Source of the DNA: Enoplolaimus lenunculus
Taxonomy: Eukaryota; Nematoda; Enoplea; Enoplida; Thoracostomopsidae
Assembly (NCBI GenBank): GCA_030248215.1
Contig: JASANG010003984.1
Coordinates: 496,001 to 560,000, forward strand
Direction of reading: 5' to 3'
Length of the DNA: 64,000 nucleotides
Shown: positions 26,093 through 37,500 of the stretch, piece by piece
How positions within the stretch are numbered: the first letter of the stretch is position 1
How the letters are laid out: every line of letters starts with the position of its first letter
Notes under the pieces: model-generated
What the model saw: only the letters and a program-made list of their open reading frames with translations
Database searches by the model: none
Told to the model about the DNA's origin: nothing
Made by a program: the position numbers and the translations under genes

Positions 26093-26344
26093 CACTGTAA
26101 ATTCCAATGAGTTGATGAATCAATTCAGCTAGCGAGTTGGTTATTTCTGAATTAATATCAGTAAACATTAACTCATTCTCAGTTAATTTAATTCTCATTC
26201 TGAGTTGAGTTGACTCTGGGTGAGTTGATTAATTAACTCAGAATAAATTGAATCAACTCAAACTTCTGAGTTCTGATAGTCCTAACTCAGACTGAGTGAT
26301 TCAACTCATTCTGAGTTAAAATCAACTCACTGAAATTTACAGTG
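26093..26344. mobile_element. GAGTTGA-rich foldback element
   Basis: The inverted ends CACTGTAAATTCCAATGAG and CTCACTGAAATTTACAGTG enclose many copies of GAGTTGA/TCAACTC and CTGAGTTA, so the whole unit can fold on itself. A related end (CACTGCAAAAAATGGTGAGT) begins at about 63927 and runs off the window. Confidence 0.7.
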
Positions 26345-26629
26345 CATGTGGTTTAATATTGCGACTGAGGTTTGGATACAGAATTTGGTTCGTTCGCTCC
26401 AGCTACTGTGGTGAAACCATACAAATTATTCCAAAAAAATTTAGACAATAACATTTCGGATATTTGGATGCACGTTTCATTATAGATACCTATTCGGGTA
26501 TCCGGTGCCCATCTATAGTATCTGTGTGGATTAGGAACCTACTCAACACAGTGAATCTTATATTTCCAACGCTACAAAAATTATGCTCATGATTTCAATG
26601 CTACTATACCTGCGAAATGGAGATGTTTG

Positions 26630-27480
26630 TGTATTGACGTACGTGACGACCCAAATTCTGCGTAAACCCCAGTTAACCGTACAAAATTTCCAAGATCCCC
26701 AGAAAATCCAGCCGAAACTAGCTCCGCTAGAATCGACAATAGCCCAGAAACTCCGAATCCAACCCCTAGAAATCCCCTTAACACATTACCCAAGTATATA
26801 CCCCGATAACCCCAGGTACCGCCCGTAGGCTCCGAGCTATGCGCTTAATTTGCTGAATCGCTAAAGCCGGTACACCGTAGCTCACATTGAGCTACCGTTA
26901 CTAATTATTCCAATTGATCCGATATGTCTAAGTCTCCCAGAGCCAACAACCAGCCAATCAATTTACTAACAACCAATAACGTTAAAGCAACCAAAATAAA
27001 ATCGCAAAACTTGAGCCGTAAAACGTAACTAATCCACGTCAAGAATGATTTGTTGACGTGGCTCCCCTATGGGTGTCTCGACCTAATTTGCATTTCATAC
27101 CGAGCATGTGCTCAGTAGACACAATACAAATTCCGGTCCAGACTCTCAACAACAAGGCGCACGTCATAATGACATAGCCCTAGCTATGTCATTGTGTGCA
27201 AAAATAGCCCATACTAATATGCAGCATTAATCAATGGCCACACAGGGCCCAGGTAAGACCAACATTGCGGCACAGCTGCCATAACATTTAATTTTATAAG
27301 TTTACGTCCTAAAGCAACGCCTAAGCCTAACTTAAGTTCTAAGAGAGACTAGGCGGAGCCGGAGTCTCCCATAATATGTGGTTTTAGATTTGGTTTTAGT
27401 ATTGTTTTAGTTTTTAGATTGAAATATAATTGGGAGTGGCACAGCCACCTACACAGTACACTAAGCTGTTCATTGTGACC
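26630..27480. other. GC-richer unassigned block
   Basis: This block is C-rich on the plus strand and differs in composition from its flanks, with CATTATGACATAGC/GCTATGTCATTGTG-like and GGAGCCGGAGTCTCCC motifs. ORFs in it show no family features. It may be an inserted element of unknown class; no ends were located. Confidence 0.3.
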
Positions 27481-28304
27481 TTCATAGATTGCCAGATTTG
27501 CAAGCTAACCTTTTAGATATCAGCATCACACTCAGTTACACTTGACGTCTAATTAAATCAAGAGCTATCAGAATTTAAGATGACGCCCGGTAAGTAATTT
27601 CGTGATCGACTTGGCATCTGTATATAAGTAGATTTTGCTTCTTGCAAAGGTAAAATAAATTTAGTATCTGACGGTGCGTAAACGATGCAAATTTTTCACT
27701 GGGCTAATTATGATAATTTAAAAATATATACGAAGTAATTATTCCGATAAATAATAAGCTAAACTGATTTTTTTTTAATTTTGGCATGTTTTTAGAAATC
27801 AAAATTTTAAATCATCACGGAATTATGTAGTAATATGGTTCAATACTTTAACTCAGGTTTGAATACCTCTTCGTCTGCTCCAGCTACTTTAATGGTGAAA
27901 CAATGCAAAATATTTCAGAAAGTTATTTACACAACAGCATTTCGTATATCCCGATCTCCGGGTACACGTTTCTTTTCAGAGCCATATCCGGATATCCGGT
28001 GCCAATCAATAATCAAAGTTAAAACAAAACGCACCAAACATATATTTTGCAACTTATGCAAAATTTCAACACACAATTTACTGGAACCTTCAACAAAAAT
28101 TATATATACTCATGCTGAAGGTCGATTTGCTACCATAGCTGGAAATAGAATCCTGCTTGTACCCTGACAAAAATGTTTCAGCAACGCTCTGACAAATGTT
28201 GTTGAATTGCTGTTCCAATGACGTTGTGATGTGTTCTAGCCCTTTTTAAAGCGATACTGACATATAAACTACAATTCATGAATGTATTTTAAATTCATCA
28301 CGCG

Positions 28305-28314
28305 CGTATATAAA
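28305..28314 (+). promoter_or_regulatory. TATA-box-like sequence
   Basis: GTATATAAAG preceded by CACGCGC and followed about 30 bp later by a pyrimidine-rich TTGTTGTCATTATT, a layout typical of a Pol II core promoter. The only nearby ORF is the 49-codon one at 28469. Function inferred from sequence alone. Confidence 0.35.
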
Positions 28315-28468
28315 GAACAGGTTCTGTACAATTGTTGTCATTATTAAGGTGTTAAGTACACCTAGCTTAGTTTTTCAGTCACACATTGAATTTAGATCAT
28401 ATTCTATTCGGGACCTGTTCTAAACATGAGCCGGCAAATCAGTGCCTGACATAAATAAACAGTGTGTG

Positions 28469-28618
28469 ATGCGCAAGGGATTGCTATTTTACCGTCACGT
28501 TCACAAAACACTGCGCTATACAGATAACATACAATCGGAAGTCGACAAAATTCGCTGGAACTGGATGTATATAAGCAAAGTTAATGAAGATGAGATTGGA
28601 TTCGATGTTTTAACATAG
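28469..28618 (+). CDS. possible small ORF of 49 residues, unknown
   Basis: ATG GTG-free ORF coding for a basic, hydrophilic peptide starting MRKGLLFYRHVHKTLRYT and ending NEDEIGFDVLT. It lies about 155 bp after a TATA-like box, with one very short ORF before it (MSRQISA). No membrane segment or known motif was recognised. It could be chance, a diverged small protein, or an exon of an unseen gene. Confidence 0.25.
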   Translation: MRKGLLFYRHVHKTLRYTDNIQSEVDKIRWNWMYISKVNEDEIGFDVLT

Positions 28619-28796
28619 AAATGTCGGCACTTTGAAAATGGCTTCAGTTACGAAAAACTCAACAAAACACACACGGAACCAGAACACGGTTTTCTGCCGC
28701 AGTCGGACGACACACGCAGACCTTCGATTGCACTGTGACAGGTGCAGTTGAAGTTTCAATTAAAACCATCAGAAAAGTAGGAAACACTAGTAAACA

Positions 28797-29096
28797 TCAG
28801 GGTAACCGGATATACGATTTCGGTAAAATATCTGTCTCCGTTTCCATTATAGAAACAACGGAAATTCTGTTATTTTTATGCTCAAAATTAGTTTTCGCAA
28901 TTTTTCATTACAAGTATGTTGCAATTGTTCAATATAAAGTAAAAAATAAAAAACTCATCCAAAATCTTAAAAATTTCGGTGCATTCGCTTATTTAAAATT
29001 TTAGCAGAAAAAGAAAACCTTTTATATCCCAATTTCCGTTCCGTTATTTTGATCAACTATCCGTTTCCGTTTTATTTTGCTATCCTTTTACTACAC
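28797..29096. mobile_element. degenerate hAT-like MITE copy
   Basis: The left end CAGGGTAACCGGATAT and the right half rich in TATCCGTTTCCGTT resemble the better copy at 29968-30385. The terminal right motif is eroded. It lies just downstream of the MED11 stop. Confidence 0.5.
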
Positions 29097-29189
29097 CGTA
29101 GCGACCACATAAACATAAACGTCAGTCACTGAAGAAATTTGGTACATCAAGAAATGACAGTGTTTGCGCATGTGAAAACCATATCGACA

Positions 29190-29714
29190 TTATCTTTGTT
29201 CCGATTCACTAGTTTTAGATACTACAGCACCTGTCGAAGCAGTGCCACCAGCATCAATCACTGAAGGCCCATCTGGCTCTGCGGAAGGTCCATTGCCATT
29301 CATCAAGGTCACCACTTTTACATCGCTTGCTGATGTCCACTTTCCCTCAGTCAGATAATGAACTCTCTCAACACACGCTGCTTGTTCCCTAAGCAGTCGA
29401 TATGACGAACCCTCGTGCACAGTTGAAAAATCAGCCTGCGACAAATACAACAAATGTGCTTTCAATGCTCGTTCGGCTTCTTTTAAATTTGTGTAAAATT
29501 CCGTTGCGCCTTCATTTGCTGTTTTCCCAGCAGTTTTTTGTTTTCCAAGTTCATTGAGACACTTTTGTGCACCTTCGAGGGATTTCATAATGTAATTCTC
29601 GACTTCTGATAATTCTTCAAGCTTCGATCCAAGATCTGTTGCAGTTCCTGTAACAGCGACTCCGGCTCCTGATGAAGATGCTTGTTGAGACGTTGCATTT
29701 ACAGTGCCAGACAT
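29190..29714 (-). CDS. MED11: Mediator complex subunit 11, single exon
   Basis: Head-module subunit of Mediator, which bridges transcription factors and Pol II. The 174-residue product has a Ser/Ala/Thr-rich N-terminus (about 1-30), then the conserved helical core: LEELSEVENYIMKSLEGAQ, LNELGKQK, ERALKAHLLYLSQ and the signature HEGSSYRLLREQAACVERV, which matches the HEGSSY motif of animal MED11. The last ~45 residues are a Gly/Ser/Pro/Asp-rich tail longer than in vertebrates (117 residues total there). The Met at 29714 was chosen over the upstream Met at 29765 because the added segment has no similarity and overlaps a short duplicated sequence (TAGATTAATTCTAAGCAGAC twice at 29733-29815). Intronless, unlike most neighbours. 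Confidence 0.82.
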   Translation of the reverse strand: MSGTVNATSQQASSSGAGVAVTGTATDLGSKLEELSEVENYIMKSLEGAQKCLNELGKQKTAGKTANEGATEFYTNLKEAERALKAHLLYLSQADFSTVHEGSSYRLLREQAACVERVHYLTEGKWTSASDVKVVTLMNGNGPSAEPDGPSVIDAGGTASTGAVVSKTSESEQR

Positions 29715-29967
29715 TACAGATAACAAAAATAGATTAATTCTAAGCAGACAATCTAAAAGTATCAAAAATAGATATTAATTCTAAGCAGACAATCTAAAAG
29801 TATCAAAAATAGATACGAATGATCAGAAACTGAAACGAAAAACGAACAAATTTTCTTGCAAAAATGCTAACTTTGCGCAACATTTTAAAACCATTCTTGA
29901 TTTTTATGCGCGTGTGCATTATTTGCCGAAATCTCTGATCGTGTTAAAGCTTTCGCTTGCTATATAC

Positions 29968-30385
29968 CAGGGTGCAGCCAGATATCCGTTTCCAGCAAAA
30001 ATCGGTGTCCGTTTCCGTTATAGAAATAACGACAATTCTGTTATTTTCACACTCAAATTTAGTTATTAAACAGGTTCATGTCTCACTTTTTTCATTGAAT
30101 ATGCTGCAATTGTTCGAAATGAAGAATAATAAAAAAAAAATTATAAAAAAAAAAACCCAATAAGAAAAGAATATATTAATACGAAATTATCCAAAACTTA
30201 AAAAATTGGGACGAATCCGCCATTTTTTCTTCAAAATTTTACAAAGCCCTGTGAATATTTACACGCATCAATTATATTGTCAGAAAAAATAAAAAATCTT
30301 TGGAAACTTTTATACTTCAATACCCGTTTTCCGTTATTTTGATCACTATCCGTTTCCGTTATTTTTACTATTCGTTTACACCCTG
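29968..30385. mobile_element. hAT-type MITE, CAGGGTGCAGCC subtype
   Basis: 418 bp, ends CAGGGTGCAGCCAGATATCC and TTCGTTTACACCCTG; flanks CTATATAC and CTGAATAC match at 6 of 8. The interior has TATCCGTTTCCGTTA repeats and an A-run. Confidence 0.75.
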
Positions 30386-31306
30386 CTGAATACTACTTCT
30401 ATACTCTGTGTAAAATTGATTTGACAAACACACTCAACAAAAACAATATTCACACATTCTTTTTATAAAACACTTTTCATCAGAATTTTGCAATACCGTT
30501 AGTGGGGGACGTTGCACAAAATACATGTTCGCTGTGCCAGCTTTATACATAAGATATCTTTGAACATTTGATTAGTGAACAAGCAAAAACAACTTTACAA
30601 TCACTTAAAATCAGCGCAAGATTAATGAATTTGAAATAGATTCTCAGTTACCAACGTGCCCTCTTTTTCTAGATAATTTAGGAAAACAATAAATCCTTAC
30701 AAAAATTATAATTCTATAACGAATGTCAGTTTTAAATCAATGAAATTGCCCACAAAAGAAACGCCGAAAACATCTATTCTCATAGTTGTTGTAATTGGTT
30801 TTTCAAGCACAGATATGCTGCCTCGAATGAACTCCGAGTGTCGTGAGTTCATGACCATAGAAATATTGCTAAGTGATGGTTTTCACTCAACACGTTTAAA
30901 CCAACCGTAATAAACAACAAACGCCACTGAAGTACGACTTTTACTCTCTGTAAAAACACAACAATGTGGCGATATAAAAAGAAACGAAAACTTCTAAACT
31001 TAATCAATAACTACCCACCTTTACGTTTCCCATAAAAAATTCAAAGTCCGGTCAATTCAAATTTCATTTTTAGCAGTTTAACGTTACAAACGGCGGCCAA
31101 CGTAAAGAACAGGGACGGACTGTATTATAAGCATATTCCTAAGCCTAAGCCTAAGCCTAAACCTAAGCCTAAGCGTAAGAATGAGCATATTCCTAAACCT
31201 AAGCCTTAGCCTAAGCAAAGCAATAAATACGTCTAAAGCTCAAACTCACTCAATTGCCGTCTCACGGAAAAAAGTTATGCCCCTAAAAGAATTAAACCGT
31301 GACACC

Positions 31307-31482
31307 GGCCAATGTAACGTTCAGAGGCGGAACGTGTTTTTCTGCGGGACTGCATAGAGTAATATTAAGCTTTAGACTATTTTTTGCTCGAGCTTAGGCT
31401 TAGGTACAGGCCCATTCTTACACTGAGTTTTTGGTTTAGTATATGCTTTTACCCTGTTACAGCCATGTTCTATACATTGGCC
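31307..31482. mobile_element. CCTAAG-family MITE, complete short copy
   Basis: 176 bp from GGCCAATGTAACGTTCAG to TTCTATACATTGGCC, so the ends are inverted copies of each other. Inside are GAGCTTAGGCTTAGG-type CCTAAG repeats. A truncated copy precedes it (31095-31300) with CCTAAGCCTAAGCCTAAG arrays. Related copies or fragments: 1255-1315, 4970-5045, 45050-45170, 46630-46745, 51655-51829, 52105-52215, 56529-56902, 57530-57632, 57960-58020, 63320-63415. Confidence 0.75.
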
Positions 31483-31519
31483 CAAATGCCTCGGTAATAA
31501 ATTAGGTCTTGATGGGCTT

Positions 31520-34500
31520 TCATTCGCTATCGCTCAGAACCAGATCTTCCACGTGGTCCAACGCGCCAATTTTTGGCATTTTCAATCTTTTTTGCATTTT
31601 CTGTTTATCGGAGCTATTGATCTTTTCGGGTGCTTTTTTGTCTTGCTTAGGCTGCTTTTCTTTTTTCGGTTGTGGGCTAAAATTAGTTTTAACACTGTTA
31701 ATTACTGCAAATTTCACTTTTCAATATGGTCCACACCTTGTTCACGCGCAATATAAACAGAATAATATCAGCAACGTATTTTGAAAAATACAACAAAACC
31801 TGTTACTGTCTACATAAAACAAGAAACACATAGCGTTGAAATCTGAATCTTTTTGAGTTAACCACGGACAAAAATGGACAAATACAGTCAAAAATTATTG
31901 ATAAAGTTCGTTTTTGCCTAAGTTTATGTCTATAGCAGATTAGTGGCGCGGCCAAGCTTAACTACCATAGAGAATTCTTCATTTTTGTCAATTAAATCTC
32001 CTGTTGTTCACTTACTTTCCGTTATCATTAGCCAAAGTTAAATCTGTCGTTACATCGAGTTTTGTTCTAAATTTCTTCTTGCGTTTTATTTTCTGCTGTG
32101 CGTCTTGAGAATATCCAGTTGTGCTTTCTTCAGCAGAGCTGTTGTTATCCGATTCGCTACTTGTTGATTCTAAACATCAACAAACCGTTTATAATAATGT
32201 TAATTATTCAATAATTTTGATACGAATTTCAACCAAAACCATTACCAACCGGGAAACACAGTCTTCGGCAGAAATAACGTATAACGTGTGCAACAATTGC
32301 GGTTACGTTTACACCATTACAGTAGCGCTTATCTGAACGCTCATGTCCAGATACATGCTTAATATTCTAAGTAAAAAACTTCAAATCATACGTTTTGAAT
32401 AAACTGCATGGAGATCGTTAACTGTTAAATTTTAGCATAAATCTCACCTTCCATAATTTCAGTAAACGTCTTATCGTTCTTTCGCCTTGGCCGTTTCTCG
32501 CTATCATCTTCCGTTTTTTCCGCCTGTGATGCTCGTGGAACCTTTTGAACGTCCAACTCCACAATCTCAAAATAATCGTCAAATATTTTAACAGCGAGAC
32601 TCCACAGATCAAAACACAAAAACGCGATAACAAAAATACCGAAAATTACAAACTTAGATTATAGTTTAAAAAAATTCGCAACACAATGAAAATGGACGCT
32701 AAGCTAATACATGAACAAATTATTTTACACAAGTAGCAAAAGTCAGTGAATACCGGATTTGTTGCTGTGTCTCGTTCAATCGCTAGCTACGTACTTTAAA
32801 AACTTACCTCCACCAGAAATGTTTACAAACAGAAAATTTTATCAATGGGCTGGCGTTTATTTTTGGCGAACCTTAACTTACTAATGTTATTTTGGTTTGC
32901 TTTCAAAAACTGCTGCATCAAAAATACAGAACTTTCACAACAATTAACACGGTATATTCCACTACATAACGAGTAAAATTTGTGTGTCGTGTCTGTCAAA
33001 TTATATTATAAATACTCTTCATTAGTTACCTACACATACATAACTTGCTGTACTACAAACATCACGAAATACTTCTGACATTCCGATTTAGAGCCGTATT
33101 CACAACTGTCTATACCACGTATCACCAGTTAACAATAGGCGGTACTATACATAAGCCATTCAATCATTCATAATTTCCACGTGTATTAAAGTGATACCAA
33201 TGTCTCTTACCGCTGTGAGAAATTTCTTCATTACGTAATATGCCGTAGTTCGTTTGTTTAAAAACCTATCGCTAACTTGTATGTAATAGGTGCTCTACAA
33301 TGTATTTTAGATTACAGTCCTAAATCTTTACGTAGATTCAATTCTTACATCATTTTTGATGCGATGAAGACGTTCGCGTTCGCGCAACTTTTTCCACGAT
33401 TCGTAATATTTCGTCAACGGATTTGAAACGTCTTTCCGCAATGAGGATTCGAAAAATTCCTAAAAAAATAACATTTTATATTTGTCTCACGAAAAATGTA
33501 CAAAAAATCCCAAGCACAAACATTATGTATTTCAAAATTATTACAAATTTTGAATAATATCAAGATTTTTTCATATTACGTCAATATCAAGCACTACCGA
33601 AAGCTATTTTATTTTTTGAACAATCCAAACAGTATCGCCCCTAATAATGCCATGGTCCACCAACACACTACAACGCAATGGTATTTTAGATGTCCAAGTA
33701 AAAATTTAATGTAGAATTCAAAATAATAACTTACCACCGCCTGAATATCGCTTAGACTCGGTGCTTCAGCAGCATTTCGCTTATTCTCAATCCATTTCGA
33801 ATGTTGTTCAATTTTATCTGTGACCGCTTTTAGTTGCTGCGCAACATTTCCAGCACGACGCGATTTCATTATGCGTCGGAACTGCATAAAATCAACACAA
33901 TTAACGGCATATTTTCACAGTAACCACAGAGAAACTAATTTTATCACTCGATATTATATTTTCCATAATAATTTATTTTCATACTTACAGCCATGTTCTC
34001 AGTTGTATCTTGCACCTACCAACAGTTATAACAAATTATAACTTTTCAAACAAGCTAACTGCTACAGTGTACCAACCTTAAATTGGCTCATTGTAGCGCT
34101 AAGCAAATTCGAAACATAATATACGAAATTTGGAAGCTTCCATTTACTTAACTTTTAGTGAGACAAAGGCTGGGTTTCTGAAATCTTACTTAAGTATTTA
34201 CTTATGTTATACTTCACTGATTACTTAAGTCGCCGACTTAAGTGAATGCGTTAATTTTCGTGCACAATCAGAGAAGCGTCAAATAACGCCATCGCCATGG
34301 CAAGAAGCCAACAGTTTTGCTTTATATTAAGGATGCATCATGAGTCTACAATTTCCATAAAATCAAGGTTAGTATGCCTGAGCGGTTAATTTGTAGTATA
34401 ACAAATTTAGTCAGTATTTACTTAACTTAAGTACGCTTTAAAAACGGCAAAATAGTTAAGCAATTACTTAGCCCGTACTTAAGTACTAAGTCGTATTTAA

Positions 34501-37500
34501 GTAGGGTTTCGGAAACCCAGTCAAACGGTGACACTAACACTGGTAATGAACTAACCTGGACAATTGCAGGCGCAAACAATTCTGGAAACGCAATTGATCC
34601 GCTGTAGCAATTGGCCGTTTCAAACACAATATCAACTGTGTTTTCAACAACGCTTTCCTGATAATACAATTTGACAAAATATAAAAATTTAAATTTTCAC
34701 ACTTTACTGCGATAATTGCGATAACAGCACAAAGTGTTCGTAAGTTTGTAGTAAGGCAAGATGTGTTTCATTCCAACACAATACGATTCTTAAAACTCTG
34801 CTGAAATACCAATCTGACAAAAACACCAAGAAGCGTAAACCGAACTGCAGCCAAAAGAAGGCATAGCGCTCCGGCTGCAAAGGCTTAAATTAACTTCGGA
34901 TATTGTTACCTACCTCCATATTATGCTTGTATCATGCTATGGCACGAATTGGACAAGAATAATAGTATCTTAGTAGTCTTCGAATTATTTATAAATCCAA
35001 AAAAGATCTACATAACGCTTCGCTATTCAATATTTTCTGAACGAAGAAGTCTCAAATTTAATGGCATTTCACGAAAAAATTACATGTTAGGGAATATGGT
35101 GAAATTTCAAAAATCAATACCATCGATCAATCACTATTAAGCGCAGTTTATTATTCTGCAAATGTGTTGACTGACCTTGTATGAATTTTCTTTCAGTTGA
35201 GATTTCGACAATTTCAAAATACAATCGAAGTTCAACGGTTTGAAACTGGGACGTGAATGTCGCTCCCCAAAGTTGACAGAGCACAAAATCTATAAATACA
35301 ACACTGGTTAAAGCCCTGTTGCCACGTGTTATTTTTGAGCGGTAACTTGCAGCTGTAATTTGCACATGCAAGTTCTATTTGAAAACCTTGCCGCAAAAGT
35401 TGCAACTGCAGTTTCACTGCTGCAAAAACTTGCATGGCGTAAAAAGCACGGGAGTATAAACTTTTCGCTTTCAGGTCACAAAATTATTTTGATCTACTTA
35501 GCATATTTCAAAGTTTGCCCTATATGCTACATAATTGGAAGCCAATATTATGTTAAGCTAAAAACAGAAAGTTTCATTGGCCAAAAATTAAGTTACTTAC
35601 TGGAGCAACAAAAGTCCGTGGGAGTGAATTTACCTGTGAGCAATACGTTTGCTGTAGATTGTACATGAGAGACTTGATCGAAAAATTATCACATTTCGTA
35701 AATTCTGCTACTGAGCACAGTTGAACATAGCGGTCCTAACGTTACGGCGGCCAGAACAAAGTGCAATCGCGATTGGTTTTTAAACACTACACTTTGCGAT
35801 GTTATAATTGCTCTTGAACACAATCACTCGCAAACGCAATTTATAAGGCTGCCAACACAGCGATCATGTTCATAAACGCGAATAAAACGGCATTCCAAAC
35901 ATGAGAGCAGGGTTGTATTATATAATTAGACCCAATAAAACTTCCAAAAGCCACGCATGAATGGTTAAAACAAACCCTGACAAAGAGCTATCAAACAGAT
36001 GTTTAAATGATAAAATAATTGTGAACAGCGCATTACAAACATACCTCAAGCACAAACGACAACACAGGAATATACACACCAGTGGCTTCAACGATAATGA
36101 GCAACGCATGAGCACAATGGAACCGCAAAGGGCTATATTTATTGCTAGGAACTAGACTGAAACAAAAATAACGCATTTACAAAAGAGAACATAATTTGCC
36201 AAACTTTTGGTTAAGAAATGCATCCGGTGCCCAGTAGACCAAAAGACTTGAAAGAAATCGACGCTAGCGGACATTCGTATCTTAGCAATCCCAACGAATA
36301 ATGTATAATAGCCTACGTAGCCAATGTAACAGTGGTAGATAAATACGGTGTTTCGAATGTGAAACCCGGCTAATCTTGTACCGAGACAACTTCGACGACG
36401 TTTATCTGAATACACATTCGAAGAAAATATACATTAAATCATTACACAATTTTCGGTTTCTTATACAGGCGTTTTTGCAAAAATCAGTGCTACAGCATTC
36501 TATACTTTACTTTTACATACCAGTTTATATTTTTGCACAGCGCAAAACCAATATCTGCTGGCACTGTGCAGGACAATATTATGTGTTTCGTCTACTAAAT
36601 ACCTATATTTTTAGCAACCCATTTGTACGTCGGTGCCCCACAGTACCGGAAGTCGAAACGCACTAGACGTTGTAAAAATTACCAAAAAACATAGCGTATC
36701 CCTTACTTTGCCGTGCCTAATATAACTTGAGTCAACGGATACACCAGCGGTTGAAGAGCTGAGGACGGATGTGTTACTGCAATGACCCGTGCCCACAAAT
36801 ACAACGACTGCACAAATTGCCAATTGTACACAGTTTGAATTTGATCCTGTAACCATAAGTACAGATTGTGTATAACAACGTCAACTAAACATAAGTACAG
36901 ATTGTGTGTATAACAACGTCAACTACAATGATTGCCACTTGCCAGTTGGTGATAGATATTGCTAAATTTATGCCAATGAGTGATAAGCTGTTATACATTG
37001 CAAAAGTTAAAATAGCGGACCTAATTAAGCGCGCGGTAATCACGGTTGTATCTACGGTCGCGGTTTTATATTCGAATTTGAGTTTTTGCTGGCAACCAAC
37101 TATACTAGACACTCGAACTCAGTCGCGTTACAAATCTCGCTGTAGTGACCGCGTTTACAAATGATTGAAAAACTTAATACTAGCTATTACGGCTGCGGCC
37201 GTGGTAACGTTCGTAGTAACTGCGACCGGTTCAGATCGCGTGAGAGCGATTATGACCATGAAAGGAACAATCGCAATCAGAACCGCGGTTTCGAACGCGA
37301 CCGCGATTGCACTTAATTCTGTACGCGATTGCACAGAATACAGTGTTTGCGTGGAAATATCAGTCGCTGATCTAAAAATTTCTAACGGGCGGGGAATATT
37401 ATAGTAAAAAACATCGCAAACGAAACAATCTAAAAGCTAGACGCTATTTTAGTACTAAATTATAACACATAAATTTTGATTCTGGTTCCTGTTCAGGAGG

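Larger units (their letters stand above)
23737..28300. other. SUB1 downstream spacer, repeat-derived
   Basis: No exon of a known family was recognised. It contains a possible element with inverted GGATGG(G/T)AGTCTCA ends (about 24145-24830), an element with 16-bp inverted ends (25088-25505), a GAGTTGA-rich foldback (26093-26344), a GC-richer non-coding block (26630-27480) and degenerate CCGG-type hAT remnants (26505, 27985). Confidence 0.5.
29715..31519. other. spacer between MED11 and NOC2L, mostly mobile elements
   Basis: Contains the short direct duplication at 29733-29815, an hAT-type element (29968-30385), and two CCTAAG-rich elements (31095-31300 partial, 31307-31482). No coding exon seen. 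Confidence 0.6.

Noticed and set aside
26583-26828. Overlapping ORFs on both strands with Pro/Leu-rich products
   Set aside because: Opposite-strand ORFs in a C-rich block with no domain; composition explains them.
29715-29765. Upstream in-frame Met giving a 191-residue MED11 with a hydrophobic leader
   Set aside because: The extra residues overlap a direct duplication in the flank and have no counterpart in MED11; the nuclear role makes a signal peptide unlikely.
31141-31215. Telomere-like CCTAAG array
   Set aside because: Short, imperfect and bounded by mobile-element ends; repeated at many internal sites, so not a telomere or a chromosome-fusion scar on this evidence.
36152-36415. Minus-strand ORF in the position expected for NOC2L exon 14
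   Set aside because: None of its three frames resembles Noc2; the true exon (LVPSNKYSPLRFHCAHALL...) was found at 36156-36045 in another frame with matching phases.
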